Positions 33,493-43,803 of a DNA stretch of 64,000 bases are shown in pieces. The stretch's first letter is position 1; every line of letters begins with the position of its first letter. Source of the stretch: Fagopyrum homotropicum (lineage: Eukaryota > Streptophyta > Magnoliopsida > Caryophyllales > Polygonaceae); NCBI GenBank assembly GCA_033239125.1, contig BSWB01000005.1:113708494-113772493 (forward strand), in the 5' to 3' direction. The notes under the pieces were generated by a model, which worked only from the letters and a program-made list of their open reading frames with translations, was not told where the DNA came from and did no database searches. Both the position numbers and the translations under genes were made by a program.

Positions 33493-34115
33493 TAACCAAA
33501 GGAAACCTTAATTCACACATATACTATTAGTGAACAAATCAACACGAGCTCACTCAAATTCCCTTCCAATTGTAAACAAAATTGCCCACTCCTAGCACCG
33601 AAACAACAAAGATTCACACTGAAAAAAAAATCAATTTGCAATACCACAAGTATCAACTACAAACTAAAGATTCAACATAAAGTGAAAACCAAGAGCTCTA
33701 CATAAGCCCTTGTTTCACTGCAGCAAGAAGATTGAGCTAATTTGGTGATAGACGAAAAGCAAGACAGAGAAATTGAAAGTAAGATGATTAAAGAGTATAG
33801 TGTGCAACAACCAAAGGAAACCTTAATTCACACATATGCTATTAGTGAACAAATAAACATGAGCTCACCCTAATTCCCTTCCAATTGTAAAAAAAAATGC
33901 CCACTCTTAGCACCGAAACAACAAAGATTCACACTGAAAAAAAATTCAATTTGCAATACCACAAGTATCAACTACAAACTAAATTCAACATGAAGTGAAA
34001 ACCAAGAGCTCTAAATAATCCCTCGTTTCACTGCAGCAAGCAGATTGAGCTAATTTGGTGACCGAGGAAAAGCAAGACAGAGGAATTGAAAGAAAGATGA
34101 TTAAGGAGGGAATGT
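33493..34115. repeat. ~316-bp tandem duplication
   Basis: The block starting AACCAAAGGAAACCTTAATT at about 33493 is repeated from about 33809 with a few base changes and small indels (shared 'CACCGAAACAACAAAGATTC', 'AGCAAGACAGAG'). Confidence 0.93.
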
Positions 34116-34302
34116 GGGGTTCCTCCCAGCTATCTTTACAACAAATAATCTCTTAACAGATACCTATGGCTAGAAAGCAAAACATTAGTGTTTCATTTTC
34201 ATTTAGATTAGTCAATAAACACTCTTCAAAGTGTTAGGAAAGAACTTCAAACAAATTTTGAATTTCAACGACATGAAATCAAAAAGGGCGGAAAGAAGGA
34301 AA

Positions 34303-34395
34303 CTATTCGCTGACATAATTTTCGAGATCAGGAAGGATCTTTGGACTGTAAGGGTCAAGGGCAACAAGCTCTTCGATATCCATATTGTTGTTGTG
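34303..34395 (-). pseudogene. eIF3 subunit K N-terminal fragment
   Basis: Minus-strand segment encoding 'MDIEELVALDPYSPKIL' then 'PDLENYVSE' and a TAG. It matches the start of translation initiation factor eIF3 subunit k, where '(V)EELVAxNPYNPxILPDLENYVNEQ' is conserved. The stop stands exactly where the conserved Gln codon would be, a C-to-T change. The remainder of eIF3k is absent. Its location inside the CACTA element indicates capture. Confidence 0.65.
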
Positions 34396-34959
34396 GCTGC
34401 AATTGCTTCTGCAACTCTCATCCCATAATTTCTCTTCATTAGAGTTTGGAAACGACAATCGAGGAAGAAAAACGACAGTCGATGGAGAAAAACAAAAATC
34501 GACGGAGAAATTGAAGATATTGGAAAACCAAAAGCAAGGAAACAATAGAATAATACCTAATGGAGAAGACGATGAGCGAAGAAGAAATGAGACAATAGAA
34601 TAATACCTAACAGAGAACACGACGGATCTTGGTGGCAAAACCCTACTTCGTCGACGAATCCGAAGCAAAAAGAACCGGAGGAAAAGGGCGCCCACGAATC
34701 CGAAGGGGAGGGAACCGAAGGAAAGGCAAGGGGTGTGAATGAAGGTCATGTGCAATAACGTTGATGATGCGACGATTTGGGAAAAAAAGTGATTAGATGA
34801 AGCAAGAGGAAAGCTGTGAAACTGTCAAGAGGCAGGGTTACGGTTTGGGAGTACACATACAATTCTGCAAATGGCTCATCAAATAAGCATAAAAGTAGAA
34901 TATGTTATTTTATAATAAGAGTAAAATGGGATATCAACTATTAATAAGGAAAACTCTCC

Positions 34960-35012
<53 letters not shown>

Positions 35013-35015
<3 letters not shown>

Positions 35016-35234
35016 TATAGATCATATGAGAACACCCCTAATGTGTATACATGAGAACAGATTCGTAATATTATTAGTTTTGTTACGAAGGTGCCATATC
35101 GTTTAATGTATTATTCGTAGTTATTATTATTATGATATATACTCTAAATCTCAACCCTTAATACTCATCATCCAACGGTGTACGATCGTTCTCATGTATA
35201 CACGTTAGGGGGTGTTCTCATGGGAGCCACACCC
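35013..35234. mobile_element. MITE copy 1 ('GGGTGTGGNTCC...GAGAACACCCC' family)
   Basis: Inverted ends: left '...TCATATGAGAACACCCCTAA', right 'TTAGGGGGTGTTCTCATGGGAGCC'. Long TA/GA runs flank the left and TA the right. Same family as 35874-36158. Confidence 0.75.
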
Positions 35235-35830
35235 TATATATATATATATTATTTATTGAATTTAAAATATGTTGTTTATATGTGGAATAGAAAGAAGCAA
35301 ATGCTAGAGTTGATAATCTTGTTCGTATTTCTTTGCCTTGAAAGTCTCGTATAGAAATTGAGAATGAGGTGTTTGTTGATCTAATGTACGACAATGATGT
35401 CCCGAAACGCCCTATTGGTTTTGGATTTGAAGTGAAAAGAAGTCAAGTTTTTTGGGTGCAAAGTATACTAAGAAAAGATGGATGCGAGTCAAGTACCGGT
35501 GCTGCAACAAATAAGTCTATTGAATTGCAAAGCATGAAAGTGAAGATGCCAAACATGGAAAAGGAAAATCAGGAAACCTGAAATCGTCGGCGATGGAAAC
35601 CTGAAATCGCCGGCGATGGAAACCTGAAATCACCAAAACCAGATTCGACTTGGTGTGGAACTAGCGTCGTCGAGGGGTGAACTATCGTGGAACCGGGATC
35701 GACCTGAGAGATGGAAGGAATCGCTGGAGATAGACTAGGGGTAAACTGGCGTGGAATCGGGATAAACCTGGGAGACGGAAGTAATCGGTGGAGAACAAGG
35801 ACTCGCTAGATCTAATTTTTAGGTCAAGTA

Positions 35831-35873
<43 letters not shown>
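35235..35873 (+). other. CACTA interior with a possible En/Spm transposase remnant
   Basis: Plus-strand reading at about 35290-35581 (70 codons open from 35369, with a related open stretch before a stop at about 35334) contains 'ENEVFVDLMYDNDVPKRP' and 'IGFGFEVKRSQVFW'. This is weakly like the C-terminal part of plant Ptta/En/Spm transposases ('...GRVRGxGxGVTPxxxFW'). It is followed by short direct repeats of 'GGAAACCTGAAATCGCCGGCGAT' type (35576-35632). Family assignment is tentative. Confidence 0.35.
35832..35873. repeat. (TA)n microsatellite
   Basis: TA run directly against the left end of MITE copy 2. Confidence 0.95.
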
Positions 35874-35877
<4 letters not shown>

Positions 35878-36158
35878 GTGGTTCCCATGAGAACACCCCT
35901 AACGTGAGAACATGAGAACAATCGTACACCGTTGGATGTGAGTATTAAGGGCTGAGATTTAGAGTAGATATCAAAAGTAATAATAACTACGAATAATAAT
36001 AATTAGGAATCTAACAATAACTACGAATACTCCACTCAACCAACAATAACTACGAATAATATATTAAACGATATGACACATTCGTAACAAAACTAATAAT
36101 AATTACGATATGTTCTCATGTTCTCACGTTAGGGGATGTTCTCATAGGATCTATACTC
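35874..36158. mobile_element. MITE copy 2 of the same family
   Basis: Left GGGTGTGGTTCCCATGAGAA; right inverted copy 'GTTAGGGGATGTTCTCATAG'. It is flanked by TA runs. The interior contains paired 'AATAACTACGAATA' repeats. Confidence 0.8.
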
Positions 36159-36511
36159 TATATATATATATATATATATCCTATATACAATATATGTTTG
36201 AGTTAGAACTTTCTACAGTAATGGACTGAAATAGAATTTAGCTGGCCCATCGGACCTTCAACCTGCTCTTCTGTGATGTTACTATGTACAGAATTAGGCC
36301 CATCTAATATATAAAGTCTGCAGGGTTTGGGAGTGCATTAATGGGTAGTTTTAGTTTGCCATCTACGATTTCTCTCTCCTTTCCCCTCTTTTTGCAGCTT
36401 CGATTCAGCGACGTGTAGGACGATGCTCGCTCTTCCTCTACAACGTGTATTCTACAAACACGTGTTATCCCCGTGTTGTCTTCGGGTGAGGCCACCGCCT
36501 ACAAGCTCATC

Positions 36512-36633
36512 ATGGCCCCTCCGCTTCCCATAGTCCCTCTTTGTCGATTTAGAGCTTTAAATGCGTTCATCAGTTTTCGAAGTTTGGCGTGTCTTTTCAG
36601 AGTACAGGGAAGATATCGTTTTAATAGTAGTAG
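36512..36633 (+). pseudogene. Orphan first exon, captured in Helitron C
   Basis: ATG at 36512 opens 40 codons plus two bases, ending at a consensus donor TAG|GTGAGT. The peptide starts 'MAPPLPIVPLCRFRALNAF' and is rich in Arg, Phe and Ser with few acids, like an organelle-targeting presequence. I do not recognise the parent gene and found no in-frame second exon that I trust. Confidence 0.35.
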
Positions 36634-37757
36634 GTGAGTTTTAATTGAATTTAATTGCTCCTTTTTTTCCTTTTGATTTTGATTTGATTTTCATTAGGTC
36701 TGATTTCTTGGTGATATTGCCGTATTTATAGTTCCGACTTTTCGTTTGGCAGTTGCTCTCTTAATTCGCTTATTTCTTCAACTATTAATTTTGTGCTTTT
36801 GTTTTTTCTGTGTAATTGATGGAGTAAACTTCTTTTAGTTTTCAATTGTGTTCTTTGATGTTCTTAGGTTTAATAATACTCTTCAGTTTGCTGAGTTTTA
36901 TCTTATCACACTGTCTCTATTTTATTTTTTGATTTGTGCTATATTGAAAGTGATATTCTTCCTCAACTGTTTTTCTGTAGGTATTAAGGTTGTCTACGGG
37001 CACCGATCGGCATCTCCTTCTTCAAGATCTGCATCAGGTTCCTCTTTCTATATCTCTTTTGGTAACGGGTGCATCAGGTTCCTACTTCTTCGTTATTCCT
37101 TCTTCATTTTCTACAGCCTAACATATTTTAACTTATTTTCAGGTTTTGAGTCTCTCTTGTCTTCTTCTCCGTCGTAGGTACGTTCTCCTTTTCGGTTAAA
37201 GGATTCATCGGCGTTGTAGGGTTTCCTATTCTCCTTTCTGTTTTCATCTTCTCTACTTTCTTGGATTACAGGTTCTCCCTACCTGCTAAATCAATTTCTT
37301 ATCATTCTCACAAATTGTGGTTCTGAAGAGTCGGAATCTTACGGATTGATCGAGTTTAGGGATAGTGTGGTAGGTGACTGGTAATTAATCGATTGATTGT
37401 TTGATCAAAGTTTTCATTGAGGTTTTGTTGGTGTTTGGTGGAGGATAGTGATTGTAGTGGTAGAGTGACGAGAATAGAGGTGGAAGTTTGGAGCAGGCTA
37501 AGTAACTTCAAGATTCGGCTGCACCTTTCATCTGAAGTCCTTGAAAGAGGAGAAAATGCTTCGCTAAAGTGCTCTTGCGCTTGATTCCTCTATTCGCAAG
37601 CTTTGTTTTGCTGTTTATTCTCGGCGGTGATAAACTATTGGATCCCAAGCTTGCTCAGCAGTTTATTTGGCTTTTCCTTTTGATATGTGTATCGGTTGGA
37701 TTTGTTTGGTATTACTTTCATTTGTTAATGAGAATGTACGAGTTGTTTATAAAATCC

Positions 37758-38012
37758 ATGCGGGTGCTTAGAAAGCTTGCCACTGTCAACTTCAATGATC
37801 TTAGTCACTACCATAAACTTGCATATTTGATAAACATATACAACTCGTGCATGATGAATGTAAGAGCTACTCTTCCTTTTCAGTACAAGGCTTGAAAACT
37901 TAATAACAAGTTTTTAAAAAAGCTATTGACGTACTACTATCGTTTTTCCAAGCTTTTCAAGATCATGTTATACCTGAGAATCTTGAGACAGCTGTGGCCT
38001 TGATGCGTGAGG
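37758..38012 (+). pseudogene. DUF547-protein gene fragment
   Basis: A first piece (37758-37860) encodes 'LSHYHKLAYLINIYNSCMMN', matching the DUF547 core '(L)xxxEKLAFWINIYNACMMxAFL'. About 80 bases later, in another frame, a second piece encodes 'HVIPENLETAVALMRE', matching the next conserved stretch 'HGIPExxExxVALMxKA'. An upstream open frame from 37569 adds a hydrophobic leader that is probably unrelated. The conserved FW is replaced by YL, and the reading frame breaks. DUF547 proteins often have an N-terminal leucine-zipper region; none is present. Non-functional capture is the likely explanation. Confidence 0.6.
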
Positions 38013-38275
38013 TATAATATAATTTTCTTGTTAATTGACTTCCATCACGCTCAAGTGTTCTATACTTCCTTGGCGCTCACTACTGCTCATTTCGCAGAAG
38101 AAGTTACACTATATGTAAAGCAAAGGCAAAGTAGACAGTATGCTTTCTCTCTTGTAATATTCTTCTTACTTCTCTTATATGAAAAAATGAAAATTTTGAC
38201 ATCTCTGAATTGTCTAATTTGGCGTATTTTTCTAACATGCACAACCTTCTGATGATTTGGGCAAAGCTTTTGCAA

Positions 38276-38430
38276 ACAAAGTAATTTTGCTTACCACTAT
38301 AGAGGCTGAGACAAATGTTCCTCCTGGTCCTCTCAAGGTAACACTACAACTGACAAAGTAATTTTGCTTACCTTTATAGAGGCTGAGGCAAATGTTCCTC
38401 CTGATCCTCTCAAGGTAACACTACAACTGA
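38276..38430. repeat. 77-bp tandem duplication
   Basis: Unit from ACAAAGTAATTTTGCTTACC to GGTAACACTACAACTG, twice in a row with a few substitutions. It spans an exon-like stretch and a GTAACA donor-like site. Confidence 0.93.
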
Positions 38431-38959
38431 AGTTATTCATTCCGGTTCCGGATTAACCCAGTAGGATGAAACCCCTGGACTTGTGTGTTGTCCTTGAGAA
38501 TCATCTCAAATTTTGTATGATTATACTCCAGGAGGTGCTAAGCTTGTTGAGATCGATGTTCGCGCTAACTGTCATGAATGAAGACAATTCCTTCCTCCGA
38601 TATGGCCACCTATGATCGGAGAATATTGTGTCGGTGCACTGAGATGTAACGAAGCTATGTAAGAAAGTGTGTCCCCATGTGCATGGGTTGGTGACTTCCA
38701 AAGGCACAATTATGGTTCTATTGATCTACCTTGTAAATTATTATTTGAATACTATTTGATGCTTCATGGTCTTCTTGTTTGCCAACGTTTTTTTTATGCA
38801 TAGAAGTTTACACGTGGCACTACATCTTCCATTTAGTATAACCATTTGCAATTACGCGCGTGTTATCGTAAATATCATAGTCTCGCGGAACAAAAATTAT
38901 TACACGCGCGTGCGTAGCGCGCGCCGGCCACCTAGTATATATATACACACACACGTACG

Positions 38960-39460
38960 GAATATCTTATCTTTAACACAGTTGATCGGTGTTTTTTAAC
39001 ACGGGTTTAATGAATTTTTTTTAATTCCTGGCAAATCTCGTGCTTTCTAAAAAATTTCCAAATTATTTTTTAAATAATATTTAACACGGTTGATTGAAAG
39101 ACATGGTAAATTCTGTTCATATGCTTATTTAACACGGTTTAGAGGGTAACCGTGGTAATTTGTAAACTTTTTTACTACGGTTTCAAAGAGAACCATGATA
39201 AATGATACACAAGTTTAACACAGTTACAAGTAACCGTTATATTATAACAAAAACTTTAACACGGTTCGTAGGGTAACCGTGCTAAAATGGGCGATTCTAT
39301 AAATTTGTCACGGTTATTCTGTGAACTGAGTAAATTATAAGCATTTTTAACACGGTTTTTCGGACAACTATGGTAAAAAAGTTAATTTTGCATATTTACC
39401 ACGCAAAAACACGGAATCGTGTTAAATGTACCGTAATCAATGTGCTTTTTTGTACTAGTG
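38960..39460. repeat. CACTA right subterminal repeats
   Basis: Repeated 'TTTAACACGGTT' and inverted 'AACCGTGGTAA'-type motifs, the counterpart of the left array at 31713-32275, ending at the inverted CACTA terminus. Confidence 0.92.
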
Positions 39461-40814
39461 GAATTTCAAAGACAAAATGGACAAAAATGGTTTTAGCTAG
39501 ATTGACATAACCGTTTGAGTTGAGACCGGCCTCTACAAAATATTTAAAAAATATTGTGAAGAACAAGTACAATTTTTTGAAAGGTTTGTGGAGATTATGG
39601 ATAAAACTTAAGCATGATGATATGAGTCTGAGATGGAACTATGAACATAACTGTATTGATGCAACTGATGATTGGTGGGTAAAGAAGTATGTAAATTTTT
39701 TAATTATGTTGTCGTTTACCATTACTTGTTGTCATTAAAACAAAAATATTTACAAATGTCTTATGTATAGGACAACAACGAGTTCGTGTTTTTAGGAAAA
39801 ATGCTCTTCATCAAAAGTTCAATCTATGATGGAGATGTTGTTCGAGGGCACGGTGGTGACTGGTGCACATTGTGTTGCTCCAACAATGGACCCCACCGTG
39901 CAACCCTCTTGTTGTACTCAACTTTGAAGATGATGACCTTAATGACTGAGATGATTTGAACGTTGTAATTGATCTTACCAACGATCAAGAAACGGATAAT
40001 ATGCATTACCCTGATGAAGAAAAACAGCCAGCTCAGTATCCCCCTAGGTCCCGTGGAAAGGGCAAAAACCGTACAATACAGGTTCACAAGGAGCTAGCAA
40101 GCGCAATGTTAAGAGGAAGACCGGTGGAAAATCTGAATACTTGAACCATTTAGATTTATCAAGTGAGGCTAGCAGGAGGATGATTACTTTGTGTGATGTT
40201 GAGACGGCGAGGTCCAATGCAGAAGAAACATCAAACAAACCCCGAGCTGGAGTAGGTGAGTCAATGGGTGTCCTTTCTCAGATGGTGAAGGATGACTTGT
40301 TAATAACGAGTTCACTAGTTTGGTGCTTTGTAGTCTCCTTTTTGATGTCTGAAGCTACTTGTCTAATGTTTATGTTGATTCCTGGAAACAAAGAAAGAGT
40401 TCACTAGCTTTAGTGAGAGTACAAGAAAGAGGTTGATAAGGGTATCTTGCCTCCTCTATAATTGTAGCGAACCTTGTTTGCTTGCTTGTGAACTTTGTTT
40501 CTAGTTGCTTTGTCTGACTTTGTTTGAATTCAACCTTGTTTGTTTGTGTTGGTGTGTAAAAACTTTATGACTCCATTACATGCCATTAATTGAATTTTCA
40601 GTGTTTATGTACTCTATGTCTGCCTATGTAGTTGTATCTTCAGTTATACCGCTTTTGTTCTGAGAAATTTTCATCGTAAGGAAGACAACAACGTTTGCAA
40701 CGTATTTGATAATCTAGTGATTTACAAATCGGGAATAATTTGATAGCAAGACATTATTTTACACATGTTCGCAAGATTCGTGTGTATGATATACCGTTCA
40801 ATGGTTCTCGGTAG

Positions 40815-42003
40815 ATGGGTGAAGTACTAACCTCTAGTACGGAGACAAGAAATTTCAATGCGTTCCGAATTGAGAAGAAAATATTCCACGATCTATACAA
40901 CCTTTTGGTCAACAAGTATGGGTTGCGTGGTTCAAAAAATATGTGTCCAGTGAAAAAGGTTGACATATTTGTGCACATCATGACTCGGCCTTAACTATAG
41001 AACTATTTTCGAGAGGTTTCATCGTTTTACCTCTACTATATTGAGCGTTGTACATGTGGTACTAGATGTAATTGTCGGTCGTCATAGAGGGTTTGTTGGT
41101 ATGGAAAGAGATATTATAAAACCTAGAGACCCTTCATTTTCAAAAGTGTCAAATCACATCACAAATGACTCGCAATATTCTCAATACTTTAATGGTGCAA
41201 TTGGGTTTATAGACGGTACACATATCAACGCATGCATATCAGAGGTTGACCAAATTCCATACAGAGGTCGGAAAGGGATGTGCACGTTTAAAATAATGGC
41301 GTTTTGTGACTTGACATGTGTTTCACATTTGTCTTCGCTGGTTGGGAGGACTCTGATCACGATGCAAAGGTCTTTGAACAAGCGATCACTACTCCGGCTA
41401 TGGCTTTTCCACACCCTCCTCCAGGTACAATATCATCAAGTCAATTCACCATCTTGTTTGCTAAAGCCAAATATGTCGATCTAATTTTAGTACGTTCTTA
41501 ATAGGCCGGTATAATTTAGTGGACAAGGGTTACCTAGACAAGAAATGGTACATGGTTCATTATCCAAAGATATGGTATCATTTGTCATAGTTTGAGAATG
41601 TATCACCGGTAATGCAAAGAAGGTTTTTAACAAAAGACATTCATCACTACGTAGTTGCATTGAGAGGTCCTTTGGTGTTTTCAAGGCATGTTGGAAGATA
41701 CTAAAAGTTATGCCAAGTTACATTATGGAAACATAAGTTGACATTATTTTGACGTGTTTTGCATTACATAACTTTATAAAAAGTTTCGTAGTACAACATG
41801 GGGTACATAGGATGACATGTTCACTACGGTGCATGGTGAATATGACTCGGATGAATATGACTCGGATGAAGATGACTTGGATGAACAAGATGACAATGAT
41901 TCTGATGGATATGAAAGTGACAAAAACTATCCAATTAATAGTGGGGAGACTAGAAGTATACGAGATGATATTGCCGCTATGTTATGGTTTGTATATGAGG
42001 TTC
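40815..42003 (+). pseudogene. Harbinger transposase (DDE_Tnp_4 type), decayed
   Basis: Order of conserved blocks: an N-terminal helical part with 'IEKKIFHDLYNLLVNKYGL'; 'GAIGFIDGTHI' with the first catalytic Asp (codon at 41212); after a frameshift 'FTFVFAGWEDSDHDAKV' with the second Asp; 'RHSSLR' and 'IERSFGVFKACWK' with the Glu (codon at 41662); then 'FALHNFIK' and an acidic tail ending near 'RSIRDDIAAMLW'. These are the blocks of PIF/Harbinger transposases, which cut and paste at TWA sites. At least two frameshifts and several stops are present, so it is inactive although all three catalytic residues survive. Confidence 0.85.
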
Positions 42004-42129
42004 TACATTCAACATGTAAACCTGCTTTTTGTGTGGCCATTTTGCTAAACTGCGTAGCTATATGAACATGAATTCAAAACTTCAAAAACATAAGGGTTTT
42101 ACATTTTCAGCTTCGGTTTAAATGAATTC

Positions 42130-43130
42130 AGATTCTACGTTTAGTGTCCATATGACATATGATCATGATTAATTTTGGATATGTGTTTCTTCCAAATGTG
42201 TAGAAAATGGTGTGTAATTTTTGAGTCATTCCAATGATTAGATATCGAGTTATGATTTGTACAATATCAACTATGAAAATATAGTTTTTTGAATTTTTTT
42301 TACTTGCTGAATTTTTTTTACTTGCTGAATTTTCAGTTTCCTAATATCTAGCTGGTACATTTTGTGTTCAAATAATATCGGATCGTGATGGATTTTTTAT
42401 ATGTGTTTCTTCCAAATGTGTAGAAATTTGTGTGTAACTTTTCAGCCATAACAAGGGTTAAATATCGAGTTATAATTTTTACTATATTAACTCTGAAAAT
42501 ATAGTTTGCTGAATTTTTTTACTTGTTGAATTTTCAGTTTCCTAATGTTTAGTTGGTACGTTTTGTGTTCAAATGATATCGGATCGTGATGAATTTTGAT
42601 GCGTTTCTTCCAAATGTGTAGTATTTGGTGTGTAAATTTTGAGTCATTCCAACGGTTAAATATCAAGTTATAATTTTTACATTATCAACTCTGAAAGTAT
42701 AGTTTGCTGAATTTTTTACTTGCTGAATTTAAAGTTTCCTAATGTTCAGCTGATACGTTTTGTGTTCAAATGATATATGGTCGTGATGAATTTTTGATAT
42801 ATGTTTCTTCCAAATGTATAGCAATTGGTGTGTAATTTTTGAGTCATTCTAACAGTTAAATATCAAGTTATGATTTGTACAATAATACATATGAAAATAT
42901 CGTTTGCTGATTTTTTTTACTTGATAAATTTTCAGTTTTCTAATGTTCAGCTAGTACGTTTTGTATTCAAATGATATCTGATCGTGATGAAATTTTGATA
43001 TGTGTTTCTTCCAAATGTGTAGCAATTAGTTTGTAAATTTTGAGTCATTCCAATAGTTCGATATCGAGTTATGATTTGTACAATATCACCTATGAAAATA
43101 TAGTTTGCTGAATTTTTTTACTTGCTCAGT
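42130..43130. repeat. ~200-bp satellite-like tandem repeat, about five copies
   Basis: The block 'GATCGTGATGAATTTTGAT', 'GTTTCTTCCAAATGTGTAG', '...GTGTGTAA.TTTTGAGTCAT', 'TTTGCTGAATTTTTTTACTT' and 'TTTTGTGTTCAAATGATATC' recurs with starts near 42165, 42383, 42584, 42779 and 42980. Period is about 196-218 bases. It begins just after the Harbinger transposase. Confidence 0.93.
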
Positions 43131-43407
43131 TTTTTTTGTTTTGTAATGTTTCATGTTGAATTTTTCTATTTTCTAAATTTGTAGAAGTTGCTGAATTTTA
43201 CTGTTTTGCAATTGGTGTGTACATTTACTATTTTTCAAATATGTAACAATTGCTAAATTTTCAGTTTTGTAACAGTTTTGTAACAGTTTTGAAAGAATGA
43301 ATAAGGAACAACATAATAGTCGAAATCGAAATACATATTACTTAGCGTCAACACAATTCGAAAACAATTCAGTGGTCATTGTTTGGTAACCAGAACATGA
43401 GAAAACC

Positions 43408-43803
43408 TTAACTTTTACAAACAAACGCAACTACAACCACAATAGATATGAAAGCGAATGTAAAGATCACCGCCCACAACTTCTTTATTAAAGACCTTGC
43501 ATCCAAGTAGTGCTTGTTGCGCCTTGCAAGTAAATTTGTTATCTCGTACTTTTCGTAGTGATTGCTCATTTCATTTTCCATGTTCTTCAAAACCTTTTCA
43601 TTCAAGGCTTCACATTGTGCTCGAAGTACTTCATTAGGAGCTTTGACGATATCAAAATGTGTCTTGTTGCGTTTGTTGATCGCTACAAGCCTTTGTGCGT
43701 AACAACATTCTTCAAATAGATGTTGAGGATCATAAACATCCTCAGGGCAAGCATATGTTTCCTCCACATGTTGTAATGATTTCAAAGCTACAACACAATA
43801 CAA
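43408..43803 (-). CDS. Small membrane-anchored protein of unknown function
   Basis: Open frame of 131 codons. The N-terminal half has scattered Cys; the middle is charged and coiled-coil-like ('MENEMSNHYEKYEITNLL'); the C terminus is one hydrophobic helix ('AVIFTFAFISIVVVVAFVC') followed by KS and stop, as in a tail-anchored protein. An acceptor-like sequence (TTGTGTTGTAG) near the start suggests the first codons may belong to an earlier exon, so the true N terminus is uncertain. I do not recognise the family. It lies next to transposon and satellite DNA and may itself be transposon-derived. Confidence 0.45.
   Translation of the reverse strand: MYCVVALKSLQHVEETYACPEDVYDPQHLFEECCYAQRLVAINKRNKTHFDIVKAPNEVLRAQCEALNEKVLKNMENEMSNHYEKYEITNLLARRNKHYLDARSLIKKLWAVIFTFAFISIVVVVAFVCKS

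Larger units (their letters stand above)
36303..38935 (+). mobile_element. Helitron-like element C with captured gene fragments
   Basis: Starts TCTAATATATAAAG at 36303 (preceded by A). Ends CTAG at 38932-38935 (followed by T), after a GC-rich hairpin CGCGCGTGCGTAGCGCGCG. Size 2.6 kb; no Rep/helicase. It contains an orphan first exon (36512-36633) and DUF547 gene pieces (37758-38012), which fits the known habit of plant Helitrons of carrying host gene fragments. It lies wholly inside the CACTA element. Confidence 0.65.
31713..39460 (+). mobile_element. CACTA (En/Spm) element carrying gene fragments, 7.75 kb
   Basis: Left end CACTAGTACAAAAATGC at 31713; right end GCTTTTTTGTACTAGTG finishing at 39460. 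These are inverted, begin with CACTA, and are flanked by a 3-bp duplication GAA (31710-31712 and 39461-39463). Both subterminal regions are filled with 'AACCGTGTTAAA'-type repeats, as is typical of the superfamily. The interior has no intact transposase. It holds a possible transposase remnant (35290-35581), gene fragments resembling CBP60, eIF3k and DUF547 proteins, two MITEs and a Helitron. The orientation given is arbitrary. Confidence 0.93.
31620..40400 (+). pseudogene. Harbinger ORF1: MYB/SANT-like DNA-binding protein, disrupted
   Basis: The first part starts at ATG 31620 and includes 'YYTWNDTLLRTFLEI', the opening helix of the MYB/SANT-like domain (Myb_DNA-bind_3), followed by a stop and then the CACTA insertion. 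After the insertion the domain resumes at about 39553-39690 with 'KNKYNFLKGLWRLWIKLK' and 'CIDATDDWW', the conserved W-rich second half. A later acidic and basic part lies at about 39950-40400 in more than one frame ('VIDLTNDQETDNMHYPDEEK'). In active elements this protein binds the transposon ends and helps bring the transposase to the nucleus. Stops, frameshifts and the insertion make it non-functional. Confidence 0.75.
31620..42010 (+). mobile_element. Decayed PIF/Harbinger element, split by a CACTA insertion
   Basis: Two hallmark genes of PIF/Harbinger lie in the same orientation: a MYB/SANT-like ORF1 (31620-31709 continued at 39464-40400) and a DDE transposase ORF2 (40815-42003). Both carry stops and frameshifts. 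The 7.7-kb CACTA at 31713-39460 interrupts ORF1. Termini and TSD of the Harbinger element were not found; its left end may reach the direct repeat at 30651 or 29781. Confidence 0.75.

Noticed and set aside
34303..34755. 150-codon minus-strand ORF
   Set aside because: Only its last ~27 residues resemble a protein (eIF3k); the Phe/Ser/Arg-rich part before that looks like untranslated sequence read by chance.
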